Below the pieces are notes generated by a model. That model made no database searches, was not told the origin of the DNA, and saw only the letters and a list, made by a program, of their open reading frames with translations. The position numbers were made by a program, and so were the translations under genes. Below are positions 1-11,324 of a DNA stretch of 64,000 nucleotides, piece by piece. The stretch's first letter is position 1, and each line of letters begins with the position of its first letter. The DNA comes from Aegilops tauschii subsp. strangulata (Eukaryota > Streptophyta > Magnoliopsida > Poales > Poaceae), in assembly GCF_002575655.3 (NCBI RefSeq), contig NC_053039.3, forward strand, positions 219,809,622-219,873,621. Direction: 5' to 3'.

Positions 1-1012
1 GATTCGATGGTTCACATCTTCATCAATACCCCCATCCTCCTGCAACATTGACCCCAAATACCGAAAGGTGTCCTTCCGAGGTACCACCTGGCCATCAAGG
101 CTAACCTCCTCCTCCTCACACCTAGTAGTACTGAAACCGCACATCATGTACTCGGTTTTAGTTCTACTAAGCCTAAACCCTTTCGATTCCAAGGTTTGTC
201 TCCATAACTCTAACTTCCTATTTACCCCCGTCCGACTATCGTCAACTAGCACCACATCATCCGCAAAGAGCATACACCATGGGATATCTCCTTGTATATC
301 CCTTGCGACCTCATCCATCACCAATGCAAAAAGATAAGGGCTCAAAGCTGACCCCTGATGCAGTCCTATCTTAATCGGGAAGTCATCGGTGTCGACATCA
401 CTTGTTCGAACACTTGTCACAACATTATCGTACATGTCCTTGATGAGGGTAATGTACTTTGCTGGGACTTTGTGTTTCTCCAAGGCCCACCACATGACAT
501 TCCGCGGTATCTTATCATAGGCCTTCTCCAAGTCAATGAACACCATATGCAAGTCCTTCTTTTGCTCCCTATATCTCTCCATAAGCTGTCGTACCAAGAA
601 AATGGCTTCCATGGTCGACAACCTAGGCATGAAACCAAACTGATTTTTGGTCACGCATGTCATTCTTCTTAAGCGGTGCTCAATGACTCTCCCATAGCTT
701 CATTGTATGGCTCATCAGCTTAATTCCACGGTAATTAGTACAACTCTGAACATCCCCCTTGTTCTTGAAGATTGGTACTAATATACTCCGTCTCCACTCT
801 TCTGGCATCTTGTTTGCCCGAAAAATGAGGTTGAAAAGCTTGGTTAGCCATACTATCGCTATGTCCCCGAGACCTTTCCACACCTCAATGGGGATACAAT
901 CAGGGCCCATCGCCTTGCCTCCTTTCATCATTTTTAAAGCCTCCTTCACCTCAGACTCCTGGATTCGCCGCACAAAACGCATGTTGGTCTCATCAAAGGA
1001 GCCACCAAACAT
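1..1012 (-). pseudogene. LINE-A reverse transcriptase fragment (non-LTR retrotransposon)
   Basis: Read on the minus strand, 1012-680 encodes the start of a plant non-LTR reverse transcriptase: a GPDCIPIEVW block, then KNKGDVQSCTNYRGIKL. The catalytic FADD motif is at 267-256, followed by the conserved downstream part (KTEYMM region) towards base 1, where the element leaves the window. Near 685 two bases are missing compared with the family reading KLWERVIE, so the frame shifts and the next stop ends the first part. The second part continues in another frame (about 684-1). The upstream end near 1012 lacks an endonuclease domain, as expected for a 5'-truncated LINE copy. Same strand as the tRNA nucleotidyltransferase exons beside it. 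It resembles the RTE- or L1-like plant LINEs; I do not assign the clade. Confidence 0.85.
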
Positions 1013-1184
1013 AAGTGTATCAAATTACAAGTGAATCAACATATATTTTAGTAGTTTGCCACGTTGAAAATACACACGGCAAAGTAAAAGACTTTGAAAA
1101 AGATCAAGACATGCAAAGAGATAATGTTTGTGCATAAGCTCAACAAAATGAGTACAAAAAGCAATGCTAAATGCATGTGCATAC

Positions 1185-3893
1185 CACAGTAGGAATACGA
1201 CTGTTTTCAGCATACTTTTCGGACCTCAAGTTGACAAAATCAATCCATATGCCATATATAAGCATTCTTGCAGTTTCCAAGTGCTTGGATTGATCAGGGT
1301 TGCTGCCAAAAAAGAAGGTATAAATGGCCGCAGCTACATGATAAAATGCAAGGAACATATACAGAGTACTCTGTTTGCATTAAACTGTGACGATTTCCTT
1401 TGTTCCCATGCATACGCAATTGACCTCAAGGAAAATTATATTGTATAAAAGCATAAAGGTCAAAAATATACCACCACCACCACCACCACCACCCCCCCCC
1501 CCCACCACCCCCGCCCCCTCTCCCCCAAACACACACACACACACACACACCAGCCCATGCCATAAGCACACACACAGGTGAGCGCACATGCAGCCCTGCC
1601 ACAACTAATTCTCTCGAGGGCTAGGGGAGTAACCCGGTTCGAAAAATAATTCTCATGAGTAGCCAGAGTCACCCAAGCACACGAAGGGCAATCAGAATAC
1701 AACACGGGAATACAAAATCAACCTACTTAGTAAGAATGGATATCAGCAAACAAAAAGCTCCTGAAATAATATTAGGAGTGTCAGAATTAGAGTAATAAAA
1801 ATTTCATACCACTGGATAACGCCGATTCCTTTCTGCTCTTCACCCATGAATTTTGAGTACTCATTTACTCTCTCACAGAAATTTTGGCCCGTCATATTAT
1901 CAAGTGCAATGTCAATGTCAGCAGAGCCTTTCCCCAATAGCTGCCAAGAATATGCCAAAGCAACAGTTAAGTCCCAACACTACCAAACCATCATTCCATA
2001 AAATATAAGCAGTGTTAATTCTTTCTTTCTTGCAAAAAGATGAAAGTTCATGGTATGATCCTAGTCCTCCAGAATCTCCAGTGATTTATAGTCAGCTCAT
2101 AGCAAGCATCATGCAATTGTTTAATACAAAATGCAACATTCAAATAGCACAGCCCAACATAACAATCCAAAATGAACTTGTCGCTTCTGCACTTCTCTAC
2201 TCTTTATGAGAAAACAGTCAGTTATCCTAGTTTAATTGCCCATATTTAGCTTCAACCCACCCCCAAATTGTCCTCCCACTAGCTCATATTTGCTCTTGGA
2301 TGGGCAAGTCTCAAGGAAAATAGGGAGCAGCCGCAGTCTTCCCACTCGACCACCTCCTTCCTGCCCAACCCCGATGTCAGTCATCCCCGGTACCAATGAT
2401 CACCGAAATGGAAAGCCCCATCCCAGTCGCACCCTCGCCGGCGCTGAAGACCCACCGCCAGCAGCCAATTCCGAGCCGCAAGCTCTGAAACGCCGGCGGC
2501 AAGGGAAGCCATCCACCCCTAGTGGTCGTTCGGATGGACAAAAAAAATGCAAAAACCACAAAGAAGAATGGAGGTGTTGGAGCATACAAGAACTCATGGC
2601 GATGGTAGAAGAGGTGAAGAGGGCATTGGCAGCTGAAAGGAAGGAGGAGAAGATAAGTTGTTTCTACGAGATGAAGATGATGGAGGAGGGGAGGTGGAAA
2701 GCAAAGGCGGCGGCTGAGGAGAGAAAGGCTCGAGCGGAGGGGAAAAAGGCTTGAAACTGAGGAGCAAAGGCTTGCACTGGAAGTCGAGGGGAAAAAAAAG
2801 AAGATGAAGTGCGAGGAGCAAAGGCTAGCATTGGAGGCCGAGGAAGACAAAAACAAGAGGGTGGTCGAGGAGCGTGCTATAATGTTCATGGATCCAAGCA
2901 AGATGGGCGAGATAATACTGGGAGTTAACTCGTGGGGACATCTTGGGTAAGTCATTTGGTGGTGGTGGCAGCAATGGTGGAGGCAGCAACAAAAGTGGGA
3001 CCGGCGAGCTGGCGCAAGTGCATGAGCCCCTTATGAGCTATGATGACTTTTGATCCACCATGTGTTTGGTGGTTTTTTGGATTGAACTTGCTCATTCGGT
3101 TCCCTTTGGCACAAATTATGGCAACGTTTTAGTTGTTTGTTGGATCAGATGAAGTTTATTTTTGCTCGTAGTAGAATTATGATGTGGTGTGTTTGAATTT
3201 TTTATGTTTGTATAGAAATGTGGTGCGTTTATTTGGATTGTTTGCACAAACTTTTGGATAAATTGACAAAAAAATGTGTGTAAGGGGGAAGGGGGATTAA
3301 GTTTTGGGATGGGTTAATTGACCAAATGTTTAATTCCCTAAAAAAAGGGAAATTAACGGATGGGGAATTAAGATATGGGGATGGGGTAGAGCCGTAGAGA
3401 TGCCCTAATCTACATCATTCAACAATCTCTTCACAAACAAATTCTCATACGCAGGAAAACAATGCGACATGAATATTAAAGATTTCCCAACATATCGTGC
3501 GAGCGACAAGAAACCACGCCATAAACCCTACATGTTAAACTCATCAAGCTTTTCAATTAAGCGCACCTTGTCCCGGACCCATCCCCCGGCGACGCGGAGC
3601 TGGGTGCCGAGTCCGAAGTGGCGGACGACGTCCAGCAGCCTAGCGAAGATCCGCTCCTCCTCCTCCGTCAGCTCCACGCTCTCCCTAACCTCCACGGTCG
3701 GCTTGTGCGTCCCCGCCGCCATGCCCGAGACACCGGTGAAGGCGCGGATAGGGATACTGAAGAAACTAGAGGCTCTATGTGGGACGCCGGTGGCAGTCGC
3801 TCGAAAGGGCGGAGGCCTTGGCGTCTGGCGGCGGCGGAGAGGGGAAAGGAGGCGTAGGCTGCCGCGAGGTGGGAGGAGGAGGCGGAGAGACAT
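1185..3893 (-). CDS. CCA-adding tRNA nucleotidyltransferase, exons 1-3 (partial gene)
   Basis: Class II tRNA nucleotidyltransferase, which adds CCA to tRNA 3' ends from CTP and ATP. Exon 1 is 3893-3567 (109 codons, donor GTGCGC). Exon 2 is 1940-1810 (acceptor TTGGCAG, donor GTATGA). Exon 3 is 1302-1185 (acceptor TTTGGCAG, donor GTATGC). Phases match: 0 at intron 1; TG plus C makes a Cys at intron 2; 0 after exon 3. The joined 192 residues contain the nucleotidyltransferase signature GGWVRDK-LLGKGSADIDIAL with both metal-binding aspartates (DID), then NPDQSKHLETA and WIDFVNLRSEKY. The family is about 550-600 residues, so roughly one third is here. The remaining exons would lie left of LINE-A, outside the window. 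Residues 1-57 are Arg/Pro/Ser-rich and look like an organelle presequence. A second in-frame ATG at 3722 (MAAGTHKP) would give a short form. Whether the locus is functional cannot be judged without the other exons. Confidence 0.88.
1469..1551. repeat. Compound microsatellite (CCA)n, poly-C, (CA)n
   Basis: A run of ACC triplets (about 1471-1492), then a C run to about 1503, C-rich sequence, and an AC dinucleotide run (about 1529-1551). It lies in intron 2 of the tRNA nucleotidyltransferase gene. The apparent poly-Gly and poly-Pro reading frames over it are artefacts of the repeat. Confidence 0.95.
2236..3405 (+). mobile_element. Harbinger-like DNA transposon remnant in intron 1
   Basis: About 1.17 kb inside intron 1 of the tRNA nucleotidyltransferase gene. 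The right end reads, on the minus strand, GGGCATCTCTACGGCTCTAC. The left end, starting near 2237, is a degraded match (GCCCATATTTAGC followed by CAACCCACCCCCA), compatible with terminal inverted repeats. Both ends are flanked by TAA (2233-2235 and 3406-3408), the usual 3-bp Harbinger target duplication. It contains one broken accessory reading frame and no recognisable transposase, so it is non-autonomous. The right end is clear; the left boundary is uncertain by a few bases. Confidence 0.6.
2374..2900 (+). pseudogene. Coiled-coil accessory ORF of the Harbinger-like element (NAM-associated type)
   Basis: From the ATG at 2374 the frame runs to a stop at 2754. It has a basic stretch (KRRRQGK; QKKCKNHK) and then a highly charged helix (EEVKRALAAERKEEK, FYEMKMMEE, KAAAEERKAR). 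The helix continues after a one-base shift near 2740 as LETEEQRLALEVE and EEQRLALEAEED up to MFMDPSKM at about 2880-2905. This helix followed by an MFMDPS box is characteristic of the no-apical-meristem-associated C-terminal domain found in many grass transposon-linked proteins. The frame break lies in an A run. Function unknown; read as a decayed transposon protein, not a host gene. Confidence 0.6.
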
Positions 3894-4110
3894 GCGGCGG
3901 GTTCGCTACCCCGCAAGGCATTCGTAGTTTCGCGGCCTCCTGCGCCGCCCGTTCGGCTGCACTACCACGGCCAGGACCTCGAAACAGCCGTTTGATAAGA
4001 TGCAAGACACATCAACAGTCCTGATTTGGCGAAGGCGAAACACGAACAGGCAAAAAAAGGTTTTTGTTTTAACTAGACTAGTAACTAGTAATTCTGTCCA
4101 GTTTGACAAT
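3894..4110 (-). promoter_or_regulatory. Upstream flank of the tRNA nucleotidyltransferase gene
   Basis: GC-rich sequence directly before the upstream ATG, changing to AT-rich sequence beyond about 4020. By position it holds the 5' UTR and proximal promoter of the minus-strand gene. I see no clear TATA box, so the transcription start is not placed. Confidence 0.35.
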
Positions 4111-6060
4111 ATTGTTTAAGGTTAGCGTGATCCACACATAAGGTTAACTACTAACTAATAAGATATTTAAAGACATTAAAACTGAGCACTTTTATAGCCC
4201 TCTTAGATCATCGGTGTTTCTGGCCGTCCGATCATCAGTTTTAAGCATTATCGGGCGTCAGATTAGCTATGGATCGCACCTAATCTTCTTTCCTTCGCTA
4301 ATACTGATCGTTGATCTTTCTGGGCCGCTACTCCGTTAACTTTTTTAGACGTTCTGGGTTAAATTGGGCCAAGTGGGTTGTACCAGTCTCCCCACGTGAA
4401 GTGTGTCGACAGCTTCACCACCCCTTGACGTGGTGGCTCAACGACAGGCGACCGATGCGGGAGCAACGACCATGCTAGGGTTTGACCGACGCGACGCAGG
4501 CACCTCGCGGGGCAACTACACGGATCCGCTTGGCTGCCTCGGTCAGGTCTGTTGCACGGCCGCACGAAAACATGGAGATCGCAGACCAACCAGCTAGCCT
4601 TTCGGTGCGATGTGACAGTGGGGCGGGGGCACTGAATTGCCCCCTGTCGATCCATCTTTGTTCGGCGGCGACTCCGGAAATAGTAAATCATAGTTGAAGT
4701 CATTGATGGTAATCGATGCGCATCACTCACAAATAATTGCAGGTCAGTTACACTTCCGATTCATGTTTCTTCTTTACTCAATGCACTTATATAACTCCAC
4801 CGCCTAGCTTCTCCTTCCTCGTTCCTCTCCTTCCTTCAGCAAAAAAAACTCTTCGTCGGGCAGTGTCCCCTCCTTCCTACCTATACTCTCACTCCCAATT
4901 CTGCATGAAACTATAGATTTTTTACATGATTTTCGCAAATGAATGCAGGTTATGTAACTCGATCGATTGGACCTAGGTTCACTTGGTTGGTTGATTTTTC
5001 TACATTGGAAGGTGTGGCGCTGCTTTCACCTTCATTGATTTGTTGCCTAACGGTACTATACTTGAATGCTAACTTTCTTGGAATTGTTATGTTTGAGTGT
5101 CAGCATTTGGAATTGCTCAAGGAGCTAATGGTTATAGTGTGAGATTATTTGCTCTGGTCCGATATTGTTTCACACAGCGCAGAGTTCAATATGAGTAGCA
5201 ATGTTCTTTTCAGCTTTTGTATTGTAAATAAAGTAGGATATTGTGCATGATAGGGATCATGGTATACACCCCATATCAAACTTACATGCACCCTGCTCTT
5301 ATGGCAACATCAGTGGATTTCTCGCGGTCAGGGAGAAAAAGGGTAGGGTGATCTTGCCAGCATGCTCACTTCGGGAGACAGATGCAAGTGAGGAAGATAT
5401 GAGGGTTGCACGTCCTGTTTTTCTACTTCCTCCCGACTTCAGTCACACATGTGTTTTTCTAAGGTGTTTACTGCACCACGAGGATGGCGCAGATTATAGT
5501 CTTCACTTTTGGCTAGAGAATGTACTTTGATTACTGATTATCAAATATTGGTTTAAGATGTACATTTCCAGCCTCGCTTTCCTACGCAGGCTAGGAAGAG
5601 TATTAGGTCTTTTTTCATAATTTCTGATTTGATGTGGCTACGTTGATTCCTTGCAGTGAGTTATGTTCAAAGATACGCTCCTATTCAATCAGGATTGAAA
5701 TTGACATAGTAATTCTTCAGATATGTGCAGCTTACTGGTAAGCCAAAAGAGACGATGGTAATAGTTACAGTATCTGCACAATTATCTGAATGTTTTAATC
5801 ATTGAATCTGAAGCTATTTCAAGTCTATTTTTTTATTTTTTTTATTTTGTATGGTTATCTCATGTCCAGATGATTATCAAACAAATCCCAACCATTTACT
5901 TTTTGTGATGTTGGATATATAGCAATGATGCATCAAGAATAGCAAGCTTTGTATTTTCGGTATTGCCTTCTGGAAAAAGAAAATGTCCGCAGAGTTTTGT
6001 ACTTTAGGTCGTATGGTCTGCTTGCATTTATGTCAGAACCATCCCATCCCTCCTGTAACA
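4111..6060. other. Stretch with no recognised gene
   Basis: No reading frame here resembles a known protein. A CACGTG box occurs near 4393. A TATATAA-like motif followed by a pyrimidine-rich leader occurs near 4789-4840 on the plus strand, so an unannotated transcript could start there. The longest open frame with an ordinary look is 5243-5530 (95 residues), without a recognisable domain. No transposon end was found, so this may be relatively low-copy flank of the tRNA nucleotidyltransferase locus. Confidence 0.3.
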
Positions 6061-6660
6061 TTAAAAAATAGTATAACAAAGCGACCTACGACCCCTCTCA
6101 GCGATTTAACTCATGTACCCGTCCGATCAAACGTACGAACGCATTAGATCATTCTATCATCTGGCGGCATCCATGGACCTCGTTTGCCTCGTCAGGCCGT
6201 GCGAGCCGGCCGGGCCAACTTTAAAAGGGCCGCTGCTCCGCTGGTCAATTTTGGAGCCTTCTCATGAACTGGGCCGCATGGTCGCGAGGGGGACAAATGA
6301 GGCGCAAATTGTTTTATCCTGCAAGTGATCGGGCCTTTATATTAAGCCCAGTTCCTTTCTAACCAATCGAACCAGGCTCGATATGCTCGCAAGGCGGAGC
6401 GACGACGACAGGTTGGGGGAGGCGGAGTGGCGGCGTGGGGAAGGCCATGATGGCGCCGCAACCGTTTCTTCAAAGGTTCAAGCTTAATGGCGCAGAAGGT
6501 GGCCGACCTTGCGTTTCCTCTGCTTCTAGCTCTAATGGATGGCAGTTTCTGCCTACAAGTACTCTCCTCCACTCGCATCATCATCCTTTTCTTTTGTGCG
6601 GTATCCATGTTGCTCTTGATAGGTATTGCTTAGCCCATTGCAATAACTAAATTTATCTTT
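6061..6660 (+). promoter_or_regulatory. Possible promoter and first exon of an unidentified transcript
   Basis: Several GGGCC/GGCCC boxes and a TATA-like motif (TTTATATTAAGCCCA, about 6336-6350) precede a GC-rich tract. A short frame starts at 6446 (MMAPQPFLQRF) and runs through a possible GT donor near 6558. TGGGCC-type boxes next to a TATA are common in plant housekeeping promoters. I could not follow the frame into a convincing second exon and recognise no protein, so this is only a candidate. Confidence 0.25.
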
Positions 6661-8238
6661 AAATACATTTTTTCTGATCAAATGGCATCCCTGCTATTTG
6701 CACAGAACCTTAAAAGAAGAAGTATCTTTTTACTGCTGCTTCAGGTTATGCTTGGTTGTGGGCCTTTTTGTGCAATCTGGACGATTTTTAGCAGGTCTCA
6801 ATTTAATATGATGGTAAAAACTTTTCTAATTGCAACAGTGATGACAAATATATTTTACTTGAAGCTCGAGAAACTAAATTTGATAGCTCTCTCAGGTGAG
6901 CCTACCATTCCATCACATGGAAACAAATATATATATTGCCTTGCACAAGCTTCATTTTATGCTTTATAATGGAGTAACTGTCCATATTTGAAACAGCCAA
7001 CATTTTGAACTACTGAATGCTGCATTCTTTGTTGATGGCATAAAAACAGAACACTTGTTTTATTTAATTTAGCTGAAGCAATGCCAACTGTGCTGGAAAA
7101 GCCATTGGATCTATTGAGTACTCAATGTAACGGAAATGCTAATCAGCTTGCTATCTTGCAAACACATATTTCTTCTGTTTAAAAGTCATTTATACAGCAA
7201 TTTTTCATTGGCATATGATCCTCCCCCCCCCCCATTGCTTTGTTCAAACGAACTAATCTTGACGCAGAGGACGCAAACCACATGTAGAGGGAGAGAGGAG
7301 TTCCTCATGGGAGGGACAGGTTGGTCCCTGGCACCGGGGAGAATAAGCGTTCAAGCTTGACTCCATAATTGGTACCTAATCAGTTTTGTTCTACTATCAG
7401 AAAGGCAGAGCAATAAAGCAGTTTTGTTCTATTGTCAGAAAGACAGCAATAAGGGTGATTTTATTAAGTCAAGTTTATAGACCAGCCCCTTAGCTATAGA
7501 TAAATAATGAGATCTCCATATCAACTTCTTTTCTTGTGTCGTACATGTTCCTTCATCAAGTAACTCTTGAAATAATGAAGATGTATCTTGCAGGAACCTC
7601 CATGGCATGGGAGTAAAACTTGAAAATGCACCTCTTATTCCAAATTGGCTTGCTTCTTCATGTCAGCACTATCTTATAAAGCGCTATGAACAGATTATGA
7701 TCTAGTATTGAGATGCCACTCACTGAAGTCCATTCATTCCATGTTTGTACCAGCTTAACATTTTTCCCGTATATTTGTGAGGACAACATGTTTCATGCTT
7801 CCAACACTTTCACAGAATTTTTATAATTTGATAGAAATAGTGGACGGGCACAAACGCACCGGCCTGGTGTAGTAGAGAAGGAAAAACTAGGCGATCTAGG
7901 TTTTGACCACGGCCGCCGTAGGCGGTGGCTGCCGCCTACCCGCTGTTTACCCCGGCAGGGGTCATGGGCCCTTCTAGGCAACTAGTGTGATGCCCTGATC
8001 TAATGAGAGAAGAAGAGAAGAGTTAGTGTGGCTCCTGATTTTGCGTATTGCTGGCGGTCTTGGAGGATCGGAAGCCTGCATAGTTCACGTCCCAGTGTGC
8101 GACTCGCGAAGCTGGTTTTCTGTCCCAGCACGTCTCCATTGCCTTGCAAGGTGTTGTGATCGGTTTACTGTCCCTCTGTATCATTCATATTACGGCAGGT
8201 TATCTTGATTCCATTTGTCTACTCAGTCAACTTGTTCG
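6661..8238. other. Stretch with no recognised gene
   Basis: AT-rich in the first kilobase, with a C homopolymer at about 7220-7233, then GC-richer from 7850. No protein similarity, TIR or LTR end was seen. Part of the right side may belong to the 5' region of LINE-B, whose ORF2 starts at 8318. Confidence 0.3.
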
Positions 8239-8338
8239 GAGGAGCATCGCGTGAGATTTTGAAGGATTATCTTCCGATATTGGTGGTCTCCAAGTTGAGG
8301 GAGGCTGACCGGGTGCAATGAAAATACTCAGTCGGAAC
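8239..8338 (+). mobile_element. LINE-B, left piece: possible ORF1 end and ORF2 start
   Basis: ORF2 of an L1-like LINE begins at 8318 (ATG AAA ATA CTC AGT CGG AAC), giving MKILSRN. It is cut by the outer Copia LTR at 8339 and resumes at 44783 with CHG, the start of the endonuclease domain (compare the family pattern MKILSWNCRG). A frame ending in LREADRVQ stops at the TGA that overlaps this ATG by 4 bp (ATGA at 8318), which could be the end of ORF1. That ORF1 assignment rests on position only. Confidence 0.7.
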
Positions 8339-10082
8339 TGAAGGAAATATGCCCTAGAGGCAATAATAAAGTTGTTATTTATATTTCCTTATATCATGAT
8401 AAATGTTTATTATTCATGCTAGAATTGTATTAATCGGAAACTTAGTACATGTGTGAATACATAGACAAAACAGTGTGTCCCTAGTATGCCACTACTTGAC
8501 TAGCTTGTTTATCAAAGATGGTTATGTTTCCTAGCCATAGACATGTGTTGTCATTTGATGAACGGGATCACATCATTAGAGAATGATGTGATGGACAAGA
8601 CCCATCCGTTAGCTTAGCATTATGATCGTTAAGTTTTATTGCTATTGCTTTCTTCATGACTTATACATGTTCCTCTGACTATGAGATTATGCAACTCCCA
8701 ATACCGGAGGAACACCTTGTGTGCTATCAAACGTCACAACGTAACTGGGTGATTATAAAGATGCTCTACAGGTGTCTCCGATGGTGTTTGTTGAGTTGGC
8801 ATAGATCAAGATTAGGATTTGTCACTCAGTGTATCGGAGAGGTATCTCTGGGCCCTCTCGGTAATGCACATCACTATAAGCCTTGCAAGCAATGTGACTA
8901 ATGAGTTAGTTGCGGGATGGTGCATTACGGAACGAGTAAAGAGACTTGCCGGTAACGAGATTGAACTAGGTATGATGATACCGACGATCGAATCTCGGGC
9001 AAGTAACATACCGATGACAAAGGGAACAACGTATGTTGTTATGCGGTTTGACCGATAAAGATCTTCGTAGAATATGTAGGAGCCAATATGAGCATCCAGG
9101 TTCCGCTATTGGTTATTGACCGGAGACGTGTCTCGGTCATGTCTACATAATTCTCGAACCCGTAGGGTCCGCACGCTTAACGTTCGATGACGATTTGTAT
9201 TATGAGTTATGTGATTTGATGTACCGAAGGTTGTTCGGAGTCCCAGGTGAGATCACGGACATGACTAGGAGTCTCGAAATGGTTGAGACGTAAAGATCGA
9301 TATATTGGAAGGCTATATTCGTACATCGGAAAGGTTCCGAGTGATTCGGGTATTTTTCGGAGTACCGGAGAGTTACGGGAATTCGCCGGGGGAAGTATTG
9401 GGCCTTAATGGGCCATACGGGAAAGGAGAGAAGGGCCTCAAGGGGTGGCCGCGCCCCCCACATGGGCTGGTCTGAATTGGACTAGGAGGGGGCGGCGCCC
9501 CCCTCCTTCCTTCTCCCCTCGTCCTCCTTCCCTCCTTCTCCTACTATGAATAGGAAAGAGGAGGGGAATCCTACTTGGACTGGGGAGTCCTAGTAGGATT
9601 CCCCACACCTGGCGCACCCCCCTAGGGCCGGCCACCTCTTCCCTCCCCTCCTTTATATATGTGGCCAGGGGGCACCCGATAGACACACAAGTTGATTGTT
9701 TAGCCGTGTGCGGTGCCCCCCTCCACAGATTTCACCTCGGTCATATTGTCGTAGTGCTTAGGCGAAGCCCTACGTCGGTAACTTCATCATCACCGTCACC
9801 ACGCCGTCGTGCTGATGAAACTCTCCCTCGGCCTCAGCTGGATCTAGAGTTCGAGGGACGTCACCGAGCTGAATGTGTGCAGATCGCGGAGGTGTCGTGC
9901 GTTCGGTACTTGATCGGTTGGATCGCGAAGACGTTCGACTACATCAACCGCGTTACTTAACACTTCCGCTTTTGGTCTACGAGGGCACGTGGACACACTC
10001 TCCCGCTCGTTGCTATGCATCACCTAGATGGATCTTGCATGTGCGTAGGATTATTTTTTTGAAATTACTGTGTTCCCCAACA
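8339..10082 (+). repeat. 5' LTR of outer Copia
   Basis: 1744 bp, TG...CA ends. By eye it is nearly identical in length and order to the right LTR at 43035-44777 (1743 bp). A TATA box (TTTATATAT) lies at about 9652-9660 after a C/T-rich block, matching the promoter position in BARE-type LTRs. Open frames inside it are not coding. Confidence 0.95.
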
Positions 10083-10083
10083 G

Positions 10084-10100
10084 TGGCATCCGAGCCAGGT
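10084..10100 (+). other. Primer-binding site of outer Copia
   Basis: TGGCATCCGAGCCAGGT, one base after the LTR. It differs at two positions from TGGTATCAGAGCCAGGT in the inner Copia, which pairs with the 3' end of initiator methionine tRNA. Confidence 0.9.
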
Positions 10101-11324
10101 CTATCCGTAGATGTTATATGCACGAGTAGAACACAAAGAGTTATGGGCGATAATAGTCATACTGCTTACCAGCATGTCATACTTTCATTCAGCAGTATTG
10201 TTGGATGAAGCGGCCCAGACCGACATTACATGACCGCGTTCATGAGACTGGTTCTACCGCCGTGCTTCGCACACAGGTGGCTAATTGGTGTCTGTTTCTC
10301 AAACTTTAGTTGAATCGAGTGTGACTACGCCCGGTCCTTGTTGAAGGTTAAAACAGCACACTTGACGAAAAATCGTTGTGGTTTAGATGCGTAGGTAAGA
10401 ACGATTCTTGCTAAGCCCGTAGCAGCCACGTAAAACTTGCAACAACAAAGTAGAGGACGTCTAACTTGTTTTTGCAGGGCTTGCTGTGATGTGATATGGT
10501 CAAGACGTGATGATATATAAATTGTTGTATGAGATGATCATGTTTTGTAACAGTTATCGGCAACTGGCAGGAGCCATATGGTTGTCGCTTTATTGTATGA
10601 AATGCAATCGCCATGTAATTGCTTTACTTTATCACTAAGCAGCAGCGATAGTCGTAGAAGCAATAGTTGGCGAGACGACAATGATGCTTCGATGGAGATC
10701 AAGGTGTCAAGCCGGTGACAATGGTGATCATGACGGTGCTTTGGAGATGGAGATCAAAGGCACAAGATGATGATGGCCATATCATATCACTTATTTTATT
10801 GCATGTGATGTTTATCTTTTATGCATCTTATTTTGCTTAGTACGGCGGTAGCATTATAAGATGATCTCTCACTAAAATTTCAAGGTATAAGTGTTCTCAC
10901 TGAGTATGCACCGTTGCGACAGTTCTTCGTGCTGAGACACCACGTGATGATCGGGTGTGATAAGCTCTACGTTCACATACAACGGGTGCAAGCCAGTTTT
11001 GCACACGCAGAATACTCGGGTTAAACTTGACGAGCCTAGCATATGCAGATATGGCCTCAGAACACTGAGACCGAAAGGTTGAGCGTGAATCATGTAGTAG
11101 ATATGATCAACATAGTGATGTTCACCATTGAAAACTACTCCATCTCACGTGATGATCGGACATGGTTTAGTTGATATGGATCACGTGATCACTTAGATGA
11201 TTAGAGGGATGTCTATCTAAGTGGGAGTTCTTAAGTAATATGATTAATTGAACTTAAATTTATCATGAACTTAGTCCTAATAGTATTTGCATATCTATGT
11301 TGTAGATCAATTGCTCGCGTATAG
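10101..11324 (+). other. Untranslated leader of outer Copia
   Basis: About 1.2 kb without a conserved reading frame, closely matching the leader of the inner Copia at 26261-27475. Long leaders are normal for BARE-like elements and carry packaging and dimerisation signals in that family. The expected gag ATG, at about 11311, reads ATT in the context ATTGCTCGCG (inner copy: ATGGCCCGTG). Confidence 0.75.

Noticed and set aside
1380..1705. Poly-Gly and poly-Pro frames
   Set aside because: They translate the (CCA)n, poly-C and (CA)n microsatellite in an intron.
2377..2955. 192-codon frame on the minus strand
   Set aside because: Mirror of the purine-rich coiled-coil ORF on the plus strand; Ser/Leu/Pro-rich only because the other strand is Glu/Lys-rich.
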